Shown here piece by piece: positions 45,771 through 59,715 of a stretch of 64,000 nucleotides of DNA. Location: NCBI GenBank assembly GCA_037074585.1, contig CM073501.1:45996001-46060000 (forward strand), read 5' to 3'. How positions within the stretch are numbered: the first letter of the stretch is position 1; each line of letters starts with the position of its first letter. Source of the stretch: Biancaea sappan (Eukaryota > Streptophyta > Magnoliopsida > Fabales > Fabaceae). The translations under genes and the position numbers were made by a program. Below the pieces are notes generated by a model. The model was not told the origin of the DNA. It saw only the letters and a list, made by a program, of their open reading frames with translations, and did no database searches.

Positions 45771-47028
45771 TGTCACAACGCGAACATGGGGCTATGACTG
45801 GTGCAGACAGTGTACCACACATACCACCGCAAGCCTTATATTTTATCGACTAACCCAAACAAATATATAAATTTTAGATGGCCTATCCGATTACAAAGCA
45901 TACTAAAGAAAACAAACTTAAATTAAACAAAAATTATCTTACTCTGAAAAATAGGGAGGCACCCTTACTACTCGAATCGTTGAACACATCCATCCTCAGG
46001 ACCTAAAACTGTGAAGGGGTGAGTCTAATCTACTGACTTGCCATAATTTCTCTACCTAGCTCAAACATACAACTATAAAGCCAAGGAACAAATAATAGAT
46101 TCATAATAAAATGAATGCAGTCAAATAAGTGTGCACAGACACCTCATATACAACCCCAAAGACCTTTCCAACTACATGTCCAAATACAGACATTAAAAAT
46201 AAATTACCAAATCAGCACATATATAAATCAACTCAACATTAGACTCACCTCAACCAATCCATGTCTCCCTACCCATCATAACTACGAACAAAACTAGCTA
46301 CTGGTTGTGTGCACCTCATTATAAAAAGATACATACATATATATATATATACATGAACATCATGCACATTCCTCAACCACACATATACATGTGACACATC
46401 ACTTGTCACCCACAATTCCTTTATAAGAATTATAACAAATCGATCATACAGTACAACCAAACAGTTTACAACATATAAGAAAGTTACACTTAATTCCAAA
46501 CATCCAAACAATCACTTCATCATCCAAGCAACTGCTAGCTACTAATCCTGGATCTGTCACTCAAGGGTCTTAGCTCATGCCCACACTGGCAACTTGTGCT
46601 ATCGACCCCGAGGACGCTCACTTGGATCCTGGCCCATGCTTGTATCTTATCTGGCTATCCACAGGTACACCTCTTCTCTAACCTTGGTTCGTGCCTACAC
46701 CGACATTTACCAATCTCAAGCCCCTAGAAGTATACCACTTAGATACAATCACAACCAATACATCCACAATCATAGAAAAGAGAAATCACAATAGGAAGGA
46801 TAAGATATTCCAATCACGAGACAATTCACACAATCCACAATTCATCATCATGTCATTAATAATTCTTAATTCATAACAGCCCCTCATTCAAGGTGCACCA
46901 CATACATTGGTACTCATGAGAATTCCCACATGTTATTCCAATATCAACTATTAACCCAACTCTCGTAACCTCACATACATCACAGTATGCACATGTGGTT
47001 GCTAAGACCTTATCTTATTCCGAGGATT

Positions 47029-47063
<35 letters not shown>

Positions 47064-49058
47064 TATGTATGTAATAAGTAAGCACAAAATTCTCTGTCGC
47101 CCATCTATCATTTGGCACTCACATACATGCATACATATCCTTCAAATAGATCCATGATATAATACACAAACATTGTTGTACGTATGCATGTGAGTGCTTA
47201 TCCCAAAAGGGTATATACATATATGTGTCTGTGTGTGTACGTGCACTTGCTTTTATACACACATTTTTCAAATTTCCTTCACATTAACAAGAATATGAAT
47301 ATGGGTACATTTAGACACATATATGTCTAACCGCAACGTTCATACATTTCCATTTCATGCACAACAATTTGTTGACCAAAATCTTAGTTCAACATTCATA
47401 CACCCAATCCACATATAGTTACCACCCTATCGCGGAATCCATCTAAACCAATCAACAATCGAGAACACATACACGCATATACAAACAAAGGGGCATCAAG
47501 CCACTCTTACACTATAACCAATTTCACAAAATTTCCCCTAGCCTACAATTTCTCTAAGCTACTTAAATTTCCACACTCACAATTTGATTCATCCAATCAT
47601 GTCTTATGCATGAGGGGCTTTACATATATATGTATGTATACAATCACATTGCCATAACAAACTAGTGCATATGCATCATTAATAGCACTAAGAAAATGAT
47701 CTTAGAAAGGATAAGCAAATAAGGAAAGGTAGAGAAATCCCTCACCTTGATTCTCCACTCATCTACCTTGGCTAGTCCAAAATGATATAGAAGATGTATC
47801 AAAGAATTCATCCCTAAGAGATAACCATGTAAAACTATGTCAAGATCACAAAATAGAGAAATCATTGCCACTAATTCTGACATTTGATCACTCTTTTAGT
47901 CATATATTCTAAATGGTAAAGAATTTTCAAATGAAACTTATCTCATTCGAAACTAGACTCAAAGAGCTTTCTAACAATATAAAACTTGCTAAAAATGGAG
48001 TTTGAATAAAAAAGTTACAACCATTTAAAAATGGACCAGAAACTGATCGAGCTCTCAGGTTATTGGTGCCAAAGCAGGCATTCGTGCGCCACGGTGGGCT
48101 GGCATCTGTGAGTCATCCTTGTTTCAACATTTTTCCTTCAACCCAATCCAATATTTGATGATTTTTCATGATTTTTGCCTTTAAACCACACCCTTAAACG
48201 TTAAGAAACATCCCCAAACTTGAAATCAAAGATATCTTCAAAGATTTATCCCTAAATCTTCATCTTTCTAACAAAAACCTAACTTTTCCCCAAATTACGA
48301 ATTTCACTTCCCTCAACCCCAAAACCAGAAATTTTACACCATTTCTACAAATTCTAGGTTCCATTTTCATTATCAAGCATGTAGAAATGTTTAGAACTAA
48401 CACCCAAGCTCAAATGCTCCCTTTCCAACCCATTCTCAGCCCAAAACCTCATGAACTCAAAAATATGCAAAAAAGAGAAAGAGTTGGTAGTTTACCTCTA
48501 ATTTCCTTTTCTAGGGTAGTGCTTGGTTGTTGGAGGATCATGTCCATGCCTGAGAACAGTGGCCAGAGACTCAGGGAAGATAGGCTCGATGGTTTAGATG
48601 GTGAGTGGTGAGAGAGATAGAGGAGCTAAGCGTGAGAAAGATAAGAGAGCAGGGGGATGGAAGGAAATGGGAAAGGTTGAGTGGCGTAGGAAATATATAT
48701 ACATACATGTGGATGGAAAATTATAGAAATGCCCTTGGCTCACCCACACGGCCAAACATTTAGCAAGGATAAAATTGTAATTTTCCAAGCTTAGGTATTT
48801 TCCAACATTTTCATAATACCACACAACCCCACCATTCACTTTACATTAATTGTGTAAAAAGTTTCAAATTTCCAATATCTCCTTCATCTTCTATGTGCCT
48901 TAATTATCTTCTCATCCCTTCTAATCATCGGATTTTCCCAAGGCACCAAACTCCCTCATGCCATTTTCCTCCCATCCAAACGGAAAAATTTCCCTCATAT
49001 TTCCACATTCACACTGTTATATTGCCTATAATAACACTCTGGAACTCGAGGTGTTACA
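45771..49058 (-). mobile_element. Large solo LTR X1 (gypsy, TGTAACACC...GTTGTGACA type)
   Basis: On the minus strand it begins TGTAACACCTCGAGTTCC and ends TTGTGACA, 3288 bp. The flanks AACTT (45766-45770) and AACTC (49059-49063) agree at four of five bases. A minus-strand TATA box lies at 48691-48700, followed by a CT-rich leader. Ends and layout fit the long LTRs of Tekay/Del chromoviruses (inference). No internal domain is attached. Confidence 0.7.
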
Positions 49059-50653
49059 AACTCAAACCCTAGATTTTTCTAAAAGCTATATAGAAACTTA
49101 ACCAAACTCTCACCAAGTCCCTCTAATCGTAAATTTAGCAAGATATTTGGAAAATCACTAAAAGCAAAAATAGTAGGAAAAAAACTCACTAAGAGCAATA
49201 AATACACAATAAAGCTCTCTCTATCTCAAATTCAGACACAAGCTCTCAAGGTTTGACTATATGTTTCTCAAGCATTTAATGTGTTGAGAAAGGTAGGATG
49301 GAGCTTCAAATAGCCGTACTCAAATAACTAGCAATTGGAATTGCTTCTTCCCATTTGATTTACAATGGCTTCCTTTATTTAATGAGCTTTTAAAGATTTC
49401 GTCTCTATTAAATGCTCATTTTATTTTCTTCTGCATATCATAGGTTGTAAGGGATGAAGATGTTACTGGCAACACCTTTGACTTGGGGAAGATGAAGACA
49501 TGTTTTTTTATCCACTAGTATTTTTCTTTGTAATGTTTGTTCACTCACTTTTCTAAAGCAACAAATTGTTATATTTTGACATGTGTAATTTATTTTTGAA
49601 ATTGGGTTTCCTCTTTCTGTAGAAAGGGCTAAAAGAACATAGAAGCATGAGAATGTTCCGAACATAGCCCAAGTCATGTGTAATGCTCTAAGGTTCATTT
49701 TTTCTTAGACTTCATAAGCCAAGATCTAGGTTAACAAATTTGGGATTTTGATAAAATAAAAGCTCTGAGGTCCAACAATCAATAAGAGTCTAAAAACCAA
49801 ATAAAAGCTTTTGGGTTTTAATTCTGAACATAAGTTTTGAAGCCTAAAAACCAAATTAGCAACCCAAAAATTTTGAAATAGCATAAGCCTATATTTGAGA
49901 TCTAAAATTTGAAATATGTATCTTGTACAAAAAAGATTAAATTAATCAAAAACCATTTTGTAGAAATCCTTACATTAACATTCTTCCATTTTTTTTATTA
50001 ATGGCAATCCTTTTTTAAAGTATGTAATTTTAATTCAGAAATTGGTTTTCACATAAAAGCTTCCTATAAGATGATGCAAGATTATATAAATATTCCCTCT
50101 TAATATTAGCATCACACTAAAAGATTTGATCCCTCTAAATATCTCACATAAGCATAGTTAGTGTAGCAATAAGCAATAAGCATTGGAAAATTAAGGAGTA
50201 ACATAAAATTGCAAAATAAAACATATACGCTCTATTCTCTCCCTTTTGCTATAATCAAAAAGTGGGAAATATGACCAAGTTTAACAAATTACTAGGCATA
50301 TGAATCAACTATAATTGCAAACCAAGAGATAGAAAAGTTTAGTAGGTAAAGCTCATCATTTGATATATTATGAGAAGTAGGACAAATATAATTTCTTTGA
50401 AGAATCCTGCTACTTATTCTCACCCTAAGAATATGCATGCATTTTGAGTTCATAAAAACTCTCTTGATTTTCTATTGGTTTTTTTTTTGAACTTCCTATT
50501 TTAACATTTTGCTAACATCATAAGATAATCGAATCAATATTCTATTAGGCATTATACAATAATCATCATCCATTAAACACATCAAAACATCTTATCAATA
50601 TTCTCTTTCTTTCTGGAATCATACACATAGTCAATGAGAAACGTGTGCAGAAC

Positions 50654-50684
<31 letters not shown>

Positions 50685-50916
50685 TACATAATTAATTAAG
50701 CATAATATGATCAACATAAATTAGCACTTACTACATAATAGTTCAGACAATTGATATTAAAACATGATGTAATCACATTTATGATCAACATTGATCGTAG
50801 CAAAACACTAACTAATAAGCATAGCATGAGATAAATTTTTTTTTGTGTATTTACTATGAGATAGCAAGTAACTATATGAGTATAAATAATAGTATTGATT
50901 TAAAGACTAACGGTCA
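49059..50916. other. 1.9 kb between solo LTRs: nothing recognised
   Basis: AT-rich with an (AT)n(AC)n tract at about 50656-50682. It contains only short chance frames. Confidence 0.5.
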
Positions 50917-52476
50917 TGTCATGCCCCAAAATCGGGCATGTGACTAGCATGGAAGATGAGTCTTGCCTTATCATTGCAAGCCTAAACCTACCCCATAACA
51001 TTCATATAGGTGGAGGTACCAACATCAAAGTACAAATAATCAGAACATGAAGAAGACACAAATTTAGTTTCATCAAGGAAAGGAATTTGCCTTACATTAT
51101 TATTTTGAATCCATACATCAAGTATCTATTTGTTTATATTCTCATTCATTCAAAACAAAAAGAATACTACAAATAGATCTTTCAAAATAACATTCATTAT
51201 CCTTTACAAAAAGAATCATCATTCACATGCAAACTCATTCTCTAAGAATCTCACCTACCTAATTATAGAGCTCATTCTAGAATTTATACAAAAAGGGTTA
51301 GAAAACAAAATGTAACTATACCCCAGGGCAATTGGGGTGTTGACTTGGAGCGTTACTCAGCAAGTGCTTCCTCTTCAACTTTGGTAGTATCTAAAATGTA
51401 AGAAAGGGATGAGTATATCATACTCAGTGAGAGAATACTCTACCTTACACCACACACAAGCAATCACATAACAATATAAATCATATTTATAGCAATGTTA
51501 TTCATACATGCTCAGTAGCATCATCAAGGTTATACATTAAACGAAAATACATTTTGATGTCCATTGGACCCTTAGTCCTCTTTTTAAAACTTTTCAAATG
51601 TTTCCCAACTTATTGGCTCCGTCTAGGGGACTCGTACCCATAGCACTACCCTCCTTAAATAGTATGATCAGTGGCCATTGTATAATGATGTGCAAGTTTC
51701 ACCTTCTTGTCTCCATCTATAGGACTCTAACCCATAACACTTCCCTGTTTAATTCGCAATGAATGATGCATAGCATATGCCAACACATGTGCCAAATATC
51801 AACCTCATTCAATGTAATTAATGTGTTCACAATTCCCATTACACACCCGTAGGTGGAAGCTCATTCACATGCAGATGACTCTAGCATGGCAACACATTTT
51901 CGAACATTCAAGTCTACATTACAATTCACAAAATCAAACCATTAAAAAGTCATGTCAATATTTCCAAGAAAACACATGTTCCATAATATTCCATTCCTAT
52001 ATAGAAGCTAGCATCAATTAACACACATGGATTATTTTACCAATTTTATTCATTTAGATGGATTGTATGCCTTTCCTTTTCATTCATCATAATAGTGTAA
52101 ATATCCTCATGTTTATTCGTGTAAAGATATACATGCATATGTATACATACATCCTAACCACACATAAGTGACTAAGGGTAGATTCTTCCCCCACCTTGGT
52201 GTCAATTAAAGAGTTTACCTTAACCTTGATCTATGGAAACCAATTTGCTTATCAAGAAATACCACAAGGATTCACTTGAGACCATATGGAACAAATTAAA
52301 ATGGAGGAAATTTGAGTTCAAAACTCTATAAGAAAGTCCAAGTGGTGGTGCCTTGGGTGTCCACCTTAGTGCTTAGGACACCACTGTGTTTTCTCTCGAC
52401 CAGGCCTGCTCAGGCCATGGTGCCTTGGGTGCCTTAGCCAAGGTTGCCTAGGCTGTGGTGCCTTTGTAATACATGT
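50917..52476 (-). mobile_element. Truncated LTR Y1, minus strand
   Basis: Its plus-strand left end TGTCATGCCCC...CATGTGACTAGCATGG resembles the end of Y2 at 59716 (TGTCACATCCCC...CATGTGACCGGCACGG). The other end, with the TATA region, is missing; it fades out near 52476. The final part repeats GTGGTGCCTTGGGTG blocks. Confidence 0.5.
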
Positions 52477-52844
52477 GATTTATGTAGCCTATGTAAGTGG
52501 CTTACAATTCATTTGCATAAGGCATCTGACACGTGTGAGTCCGTGTTGGGGGTGTGCATGGGTGGTTGTAATTCTTGATGGAAATTGTGTAATAGACATT
52601 TCCTTAGGAAGTAGGTCCAGGTAGAGGACCAAAGTGAATTAATATGTATATTGCATCCTATTTAGTAGTGTATGAATAAAATCTCCATGATCATTAGTTT
52701 TGTGTTGAACATGTGCGTATGGAAAATTGATGCCATGGAATGCTTGTGGGAACTTGTATATGAGAATCCTAGAGAGGGACCAAATTGGTGGAAATTTTGG
52801 TTTTTTGGGATCGATGAAAAGTATGTAGTGGTTCGGATAGTTGA

Positions 52845-55541
52845 TGTCACGACTCGAAATCCAAGCCGTGATAAGCACAAATGGTGAAACACCTACACCT
52901 TCGCAAGCTTATTTTACCCTCAAATTATCTTAACAACATACTCTACAACTTATGTAGCTTATCCGATTACAGAGCATACTAGATAGAATACTTTAAAAAT
53001 AAATAAAATTACCTTAGCAATGAGGAGGTATCATCAACTTGTGAATCATCGAGCTAGCCATCATTCTATACCTGTAACTATGAGGGGGTGAGTCTAATTT
53101 ACTGACTCACCTAAAATAGCCTTGCTTTACACATACATACAATTAAGCATATTAAAGAAATAACTATATATATGTGTCTATTCATACATGGGTTTCCACA
53201 TATGACAGCATGCACACGGTGTCAAGCTGTCCTAAATCATACCTATGACATTGAATCTCTTCCCCTAGTAGAACGAACGTCTGATGCCTAGTACACTTGA
53301 TTCCCAGACCTCGACCATTCTTGGTCACATGCATAAACCTTATCTTAAGCCCTTAGGGCCCTACACGCTCTATACACAACCCTAACCCACATTGAGTTAC
53401 TCACACACATATATCCACATATGCATACTATAACAAGCATCACACACATTACCATTCACATAATCCGTTGACCCCGCGTAGGACTGCGGTCCTACGAGGA
53501 TACATTCAAGAGCCACATCATCGGGGGTCTTCATTCCTACAGATGTTCCACTTAAGAGTTTCATTAAGAGCCATATCATTGGGGGCCTTCGTTCTAGTGG
53601 ATGTTCCACTCAAGAGTTTCATTACTTGCATCTACATTCCCCTAATTATGTTTCTTAAGGCTTCATCAACTTGGGCCTGCACTCCCACAGATTCATCGTT
53701 GAAATACCGTTCCATGGATCTACCCCTCCATGGACCAACCCTTTCCCAATCACAATCACGTACCATCAAACAATAACAACAACAATAGTAATAATAATAA
53801 CCCCCAACATGATAAATTTTACATCATGTGAATACGTCATCGACAAGTCGTCCCTTAAGAAATTTAATAGCCAACCTTTTCATTTCTCAAGTTGAGCCTC
53901 TCCTTGCCATGACCGGGCACCGCAGTGCCATCCCACTCAAAAATCCCAAAAGACATATAATCCTAATTTACATTATTCCTTATTCCTTAATTAAATTCCA
54001 ATTATACATGGTTCACACATTTATGGTTTTTAATCATAAATTCATTCCTCACATGGCCTCATTACCACTCATATACTCCTCCTATGTTATATACATTAGT
54101 GCATAATTATATGAATCCTCATGTTTCATACACAACATCCTATGCTCATGTTTCCTACACTCACAAGGGTGCTATTCATACCAGGCAAGCAACATCATAA
54201 GGTTTTTTTATTGCCAATATTGGCACATCATGTAAATTATCATCTGCATGCAACTAAGCATACTTATTTCATACATGTTGAACACATCATCATTTGTCAT
54301 ATAATTACATGTTTCCTCAATCCTAGGAAACAAAGTCTTAAAAGTAAAACAACTAAAATGAGGCTAGAAACCTCATTTGCATTTGAAGCTCTTCTGACTC
54401 TCACAATTTGCCTCGATCAAACCTCAAGCCACAACTAAACCTATAGGACACAAATTATATATTTCAGCACACAAATTCCTATGGAAATACTAAGCTCAGG
54501 ATGTGGCACCTTGAGTGTCACAGCATAGCCTGAAGCTTACCTAACACATCAAGCTTGGGCACCACACCTAGCACCCTAGGCACAAGCCCTATTACTCAGA
54601 AAAGCTTCTACTGTAGTGGGCACCTGCCACTGGAGATTCGCAATTTCTCTCAGTTTTTCATGAATTTGGGTCAAATCTTCACCATTTAACTTGATTTCTT
54701 CCATGAGATTTCATTATGGATGATTAAGCAACATTTTAACACCAAAACCTTGAGTTAAAACTAAGTATTCAAACTTGAATTATAAATTTCCACTCAAAAA
54801 CCCTAACTTTCTTCTTAACTTTCCATATTCTTTAAATCCACTCTTAAGCATGATAAGTCCCCAAATTTATGGCTCTAATCTCATTCATAATCATCCAAGA
54901 GGGTTTTAAAATACTACCCAAGCCTCAAAACTCACAAGCAAACTCTCTTCCTACTAAAAACTCCATAAATCCAAAAATACAATAGAAAATATGAGAAAGA
55001 AGAGCTTACCTTAGTTCTTCTCTTTTCTGATGGGGGTTGGTCACTGAAGACCCAAGTTCAAGCCGGAGATTAGTTGTCAAAAGTTTGGGTCTTAAACTTA
55101 AGTGAAGGGAATTGGTGGAGATGGAGAGAAATAAGAGGGATAAGAGAGGTGTGTGAGAGTGAGGAAGAGAAAATAAGGATGGAGGGATGTAGTCCCATAT
55201 ATATACCCCTTTATGGTGAAATTACTATGTTGCCCTGCGGTAATACCTCTGGTCAACATTAGTAATGGAAAATCTATACTTTCTTCAACTTGGGTGTTTC
55301 TCATACTCTAGGTTCCACACTATTTTTCTTATTACATTTTAGTCCCTCCTTAGACTTAGTAATCATCTAACTCTCTTGGTGCCACATGTACACTCCCTCA
55401 ATCATCCATCATTCATTATTTTATACACCTTCCCATTTCTAACCTTATATTACTTTACTAAGCAAATGGAAAATTTTCCCCCGTATCTGAATACTCATTA
55501 AAATCTATCTAAACTAATACTTGAAAATCGCAGGTGTTATA
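52845..55541 (-). mobile_element. Large solo LTR X2 with perfect TSD GTTGA
   Basis: On the minus strand it begins TATAACACCTGCG (first G mutated to A) and ends CGAGTCGTGACA, 2697 bp. GTTGA stands at 52840-52844 and 55542-55546. The minus-strand TATA is at 55197-55205. GAGGGGGTGAGTCTAATTTA at 53080 is matched in X1 (46015) and X3 (63388). Confidence 0.8.
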
Positions 55542-55698
55542 GTTGAAAAGTGCTTGTGTTGGGTATGTGTCTGTGTTGTAGCATTTTCAGTTGGGTGATT
55601 TAAGTGCCTATGTAAATTGGTTTGGAAGGATTTTTGAAAATGCCTTTGGTTCCAAAGGTTTCTTGCTTTACTTGGGAGGGGCAAAGTGATCCAATGGT

Positions 55699-55727
<29 letters not shown>
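55699..55727. repeat. (TA)n microsatellite
   Basis: A simple TA run just before the CT-rich leader of LTR W; it may act as a TATA region. Confidence 0.85.
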
Positions 55728-55729
<2 letters not shown>

Positions 55730-58018
55730 CCACACTTAGCCAATTAGCACACACACACCACATTCATACCATCCTCTCTATTCTCTCATCTCTCTTTCTC
55801 CCACATACATCTCTCTTCAATCTTCCCTTCACCAAGCCTCAATCCTCACTCCCATCTTCGTCTTCGGTGTATTTCTGATCTCTAGTGACCTTCCTTCATG
55901 CTGGTGAACACTAGGGCTCAAGGTAAGAGCAAGATTTCTCTCATTTTTCTTTGTTCGCTTATGAGAACCCTAGGCTGAGATTTTGGAAGAAATCTTGGTT
56001 GTTGATGATGTTTTATGCTCCAAAAACCTTCTTTCTATGATTTTTAATGATTGGGGAGGTGATTTAAGTAGAAAACAGGAGTTCAATGGTGGTATTGATT
56101 GATATGAGTGATATTTTGAAATGAAAAGGGAATTTAAGAAAATGATTGAATATTGAATCAATAATAGAAATTGACCTAATAGAATGTTTTTGGGTGTAAA
56201 AGATATGGTTTTGGTGACCCAAATTGGTGAGGATGAACCTTGGATTGATTTGGGAGCTTGGAGAAAAGTTTAGGGTGTGATTTCTACTGATTCTTACTAC
56301 AAGTCTGATGTCCACTGCTGCAGCAATGTGAATGGTCATTGCAACAACAATTTAGGGCATTTTTGCCACTATGGACTAGCGCTGCAGCACCCACGGATGG
56401 TAGAAAGCAAAATTTTGCCTTTGTTTCTTGGCTCTTTCCCTCAAATTTTAACATGTTTTTGCCTTTTTTCATGGTGGAATCACTAGGGATTGACTCTAAA
56501 TCCTCTCGAAACATATGACTCTGAGGATTGTGCAAGAACATGGTGAAGTGTTAGCTTGAAGTCAAGGTGAGTTGCGAACCTTACCTAACTTGAGTTAAAT
56601 GTTATTTTTCTCCAGGAACATTGCTTGTTTATGTTCATAATTGTGGTATGCGACTTGCGCATATAAATGCTTGGGAGTAAGAAAGCAAGTAAGTCATGAA
56701 CATATCTATACATGAATTAGAACCATGTTAAGAGTGGGTTGATGTTGAATGGTAGGGAAGTTAAACATTGAAGTATCATGTGACAATGAATTAGGATCAT
56801 GCTTGTGACATCCCTGGCTAATTTTTTCTATGTTTATTATTTTTAATTCTTGTGTTTATAATGTATCCATGGATTCTATTTGAGAATGTTAAGTGTACCT
56901 TTATTTGAATTATGAGAATTGTGGCCTGAATATAAGCAGGGGTATGGTTCAGGTAATTGTAAGCACAAATTGAGAAATAAAACCTTAAAAACCAATTGAC
57001 AATTGGCGTGGGGAAGCTAGAAAGATAAACTAGATATAGTTGTTTAGTTATAGGAGGAAGTTATAAAAAAAAAAAAAAGAAGAACACAAGAAGATATATA
57101 CAAATACAAGGAGATGGACGTGCACCCTTAAACAAAACTAAATAATAATAATAATAATAAATGATAATAATAATTATAATACATACGTAAAAGAATAATA
57201 TTATTGATTAATAGAAGAATCTTAAGTTTTTAGGATATAACTTTAGATTTAAACTAATTAAGATTTAGTTCAAAGGCTTTTTAAAAACAAATATAAACAG
57301 TTCTAACAGGGAGATAAGGAAAATAAAAAGAAATAAAATAATAAGATAGGATAAGTCAAAGATATCAAATAATATAGTTTTAATTTAAAGTTAAGAGCAT
57401 AATTAAATTAGGATACAATTAGTTGATTTTAGATAAACTTTTTGGAAATAATTTAAAAATAATAATCCAAATGAGATTTGGGATAACTATTTTACAACTA
57501 AAGGATTAAGATTAAATTAAACATAATAAGATAAACAATCAGTCTACAAATTTAATTTAAATACAAACCAATTAAAGAATTTAGAAATTAAATACTAAAT
57601 GATAAACTCTAAGAACTAGCTAGGTGTACAACAAGAAATAATAAATCCATGATAGAGAATAATAACAATATACTATTATAATATGGATTGATATATTCAA
57701 TTGATATATACCACAATTCACTAAATCAATAGGTAACGTTTAAAAGAAAAATAAAATAATAATAATAGGGTCAGGGAAAACCGAATATGATAACTAAGAT
57801 TAATAAATAAATTAATAAACAATCCTAATCCTAAACTAATTGGGAAACCCCAACTTTCCTATAAATAGAACTCTCACTCACCTCTTGGCCTCACACTCAC
57901 CTCTTGGCCTCACACTCCTCCCTTCCCCTTCGGCCACCTAAAGAGAAACTCTAGCTTCTCTCTCTAACATTCAAGCCTTCTAGTCACCACCTAGCTTCTT
58001 CTCCCACCCTAGCATCCA

Positions 58019-58054
58019 AACATACATACATACATACATACATACATACACACA
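58019..58054. repeat. (CATA)n microsatellite
   Basis: A run of CATACATA followed by CACACACAC in the leader of LTR Z1. Confidence 0.85.
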
Positions 58055-59715
58055 CACTAGCCTCACTCATACGTTCAACCACTAAACACTTCATCATTCA
58101 CACAGCCACATGTTAATTTCACTTAGCATCAAAGAAACTCTCCAGGAACCCTTTGAACAAGGTAAATTCATGAACCATAAACCTTATATTTTATTTGATT
58201 AGGTGATGGAATTAAATCCCAAAATTTAATTAAAAAGAAAGTCCCTAATGTTAATATGAATTTTTGGAATTAACAATGTAGCACCTTCCAAATTGACATC
58301 CATGACAACATCCGAGTTATGTTAGCGGAATTGTTGGAATCCAAGTGAGTGGGCCACCAGTTAATAATTATGTCTTAACAAGTCATATTACATTGAATAT
58401 ACTGGAATAGAATCCGAGATGTCATGAGTAAGAAAAATAACATTTTTGACACAATAAGGTTTATTATTGTCGTTAACAATAATAGATAGATAAAAGCATT
58501 TTTATAGTGATATGAGGCCATGGGTAATATTAATTAAACTTTTGATTTTTAGTTTGCGGTAATATGCGATTGATTTATGATTATTATGTTGATTTGGGAA
58601 TTTTATTATTATTCTGATTAAACATTTAACTCACTCCTACTATAAATTGAATCATGAAATTTGAAAGGGAATTACATAACTTGTGTAATTATGCAATGTG
58701 ATTAATATGCATGTTTGATTGTATGTGCTTTCAAACTGATTTTGGTAATGGGTTGGTATCCCTCTTTGTACGGCGAGCTATGACCAGTCAAAGATAGACT
58801 TGGTTAGCTATTGGGGTGATGCTTTCTTCGCAATGAGAAAAGGGAGCCTGGGCTGTGGAGCCAGACCTGTGTGGCACCCCATTGTTGAGACAGATAGGCA
58901 GTCCATCACATAGACATTGAGTAGGGCCAAAGGTTGAGCGAATGCTCCCAGGGTGGCTTCATCATGTAATGAATACCGTACGCTGTGATTTATGTGTGAT
59001 TTACGGGGTTTAAATTTTATGATATATTTTCTGACCATGTGTTGCTGTTGAATTCCTGGCCTTCGGGCATATTTGATGTAATTGATGTTGTATTTGGACT
59101 TTATTATTTTCTGGCTATTACATTCATTGAGTCTTGTAACTCACCCTCATTTTCATATTTTTTTTCAGATCCCATTACAGAAAAGGAAACCCCACTTGAG
59201 GAGTGGTAGAGATTTGCCTAAGAACCTTTCCCATTGCCGAGTAGGTTCAGTGTTTTCATTTGAGATTAAGATCTCTAAGTGCTCTATGGTCATTAGGATA
59301 CTTAGGATCAAGATGAGGATTTTTATTTGGAATTCGACGAATAAATATGATTACTAGATTTTCATAAATTATATAATTTTTATAATGACATTATTTATGT
59401 CGATTGAATAATATGATAATTTGATTAATTTAATTTAATTTTATAAAATAATTAATTTGAAGTTTGATGAATTTTTATGATTGATAATTATATGTTAAAC
59501 TATAAAATTCCTTGGATGTCGAATTGAAGGCATAGGTAGACACATGATAGTTATTATTAAATATGTTAGTAGAAGTAATTATTTACAATGTAATTCTTTT
59601 AAAATTATAATTAGGTGAATATTATGAAATAAATAAATAGAATCTTTATAATATTAATTTAAATGCTTCCACATAATTGAATAAAACGAAAAGGGTAGTA
59701 ATATAAAAGGCTTAT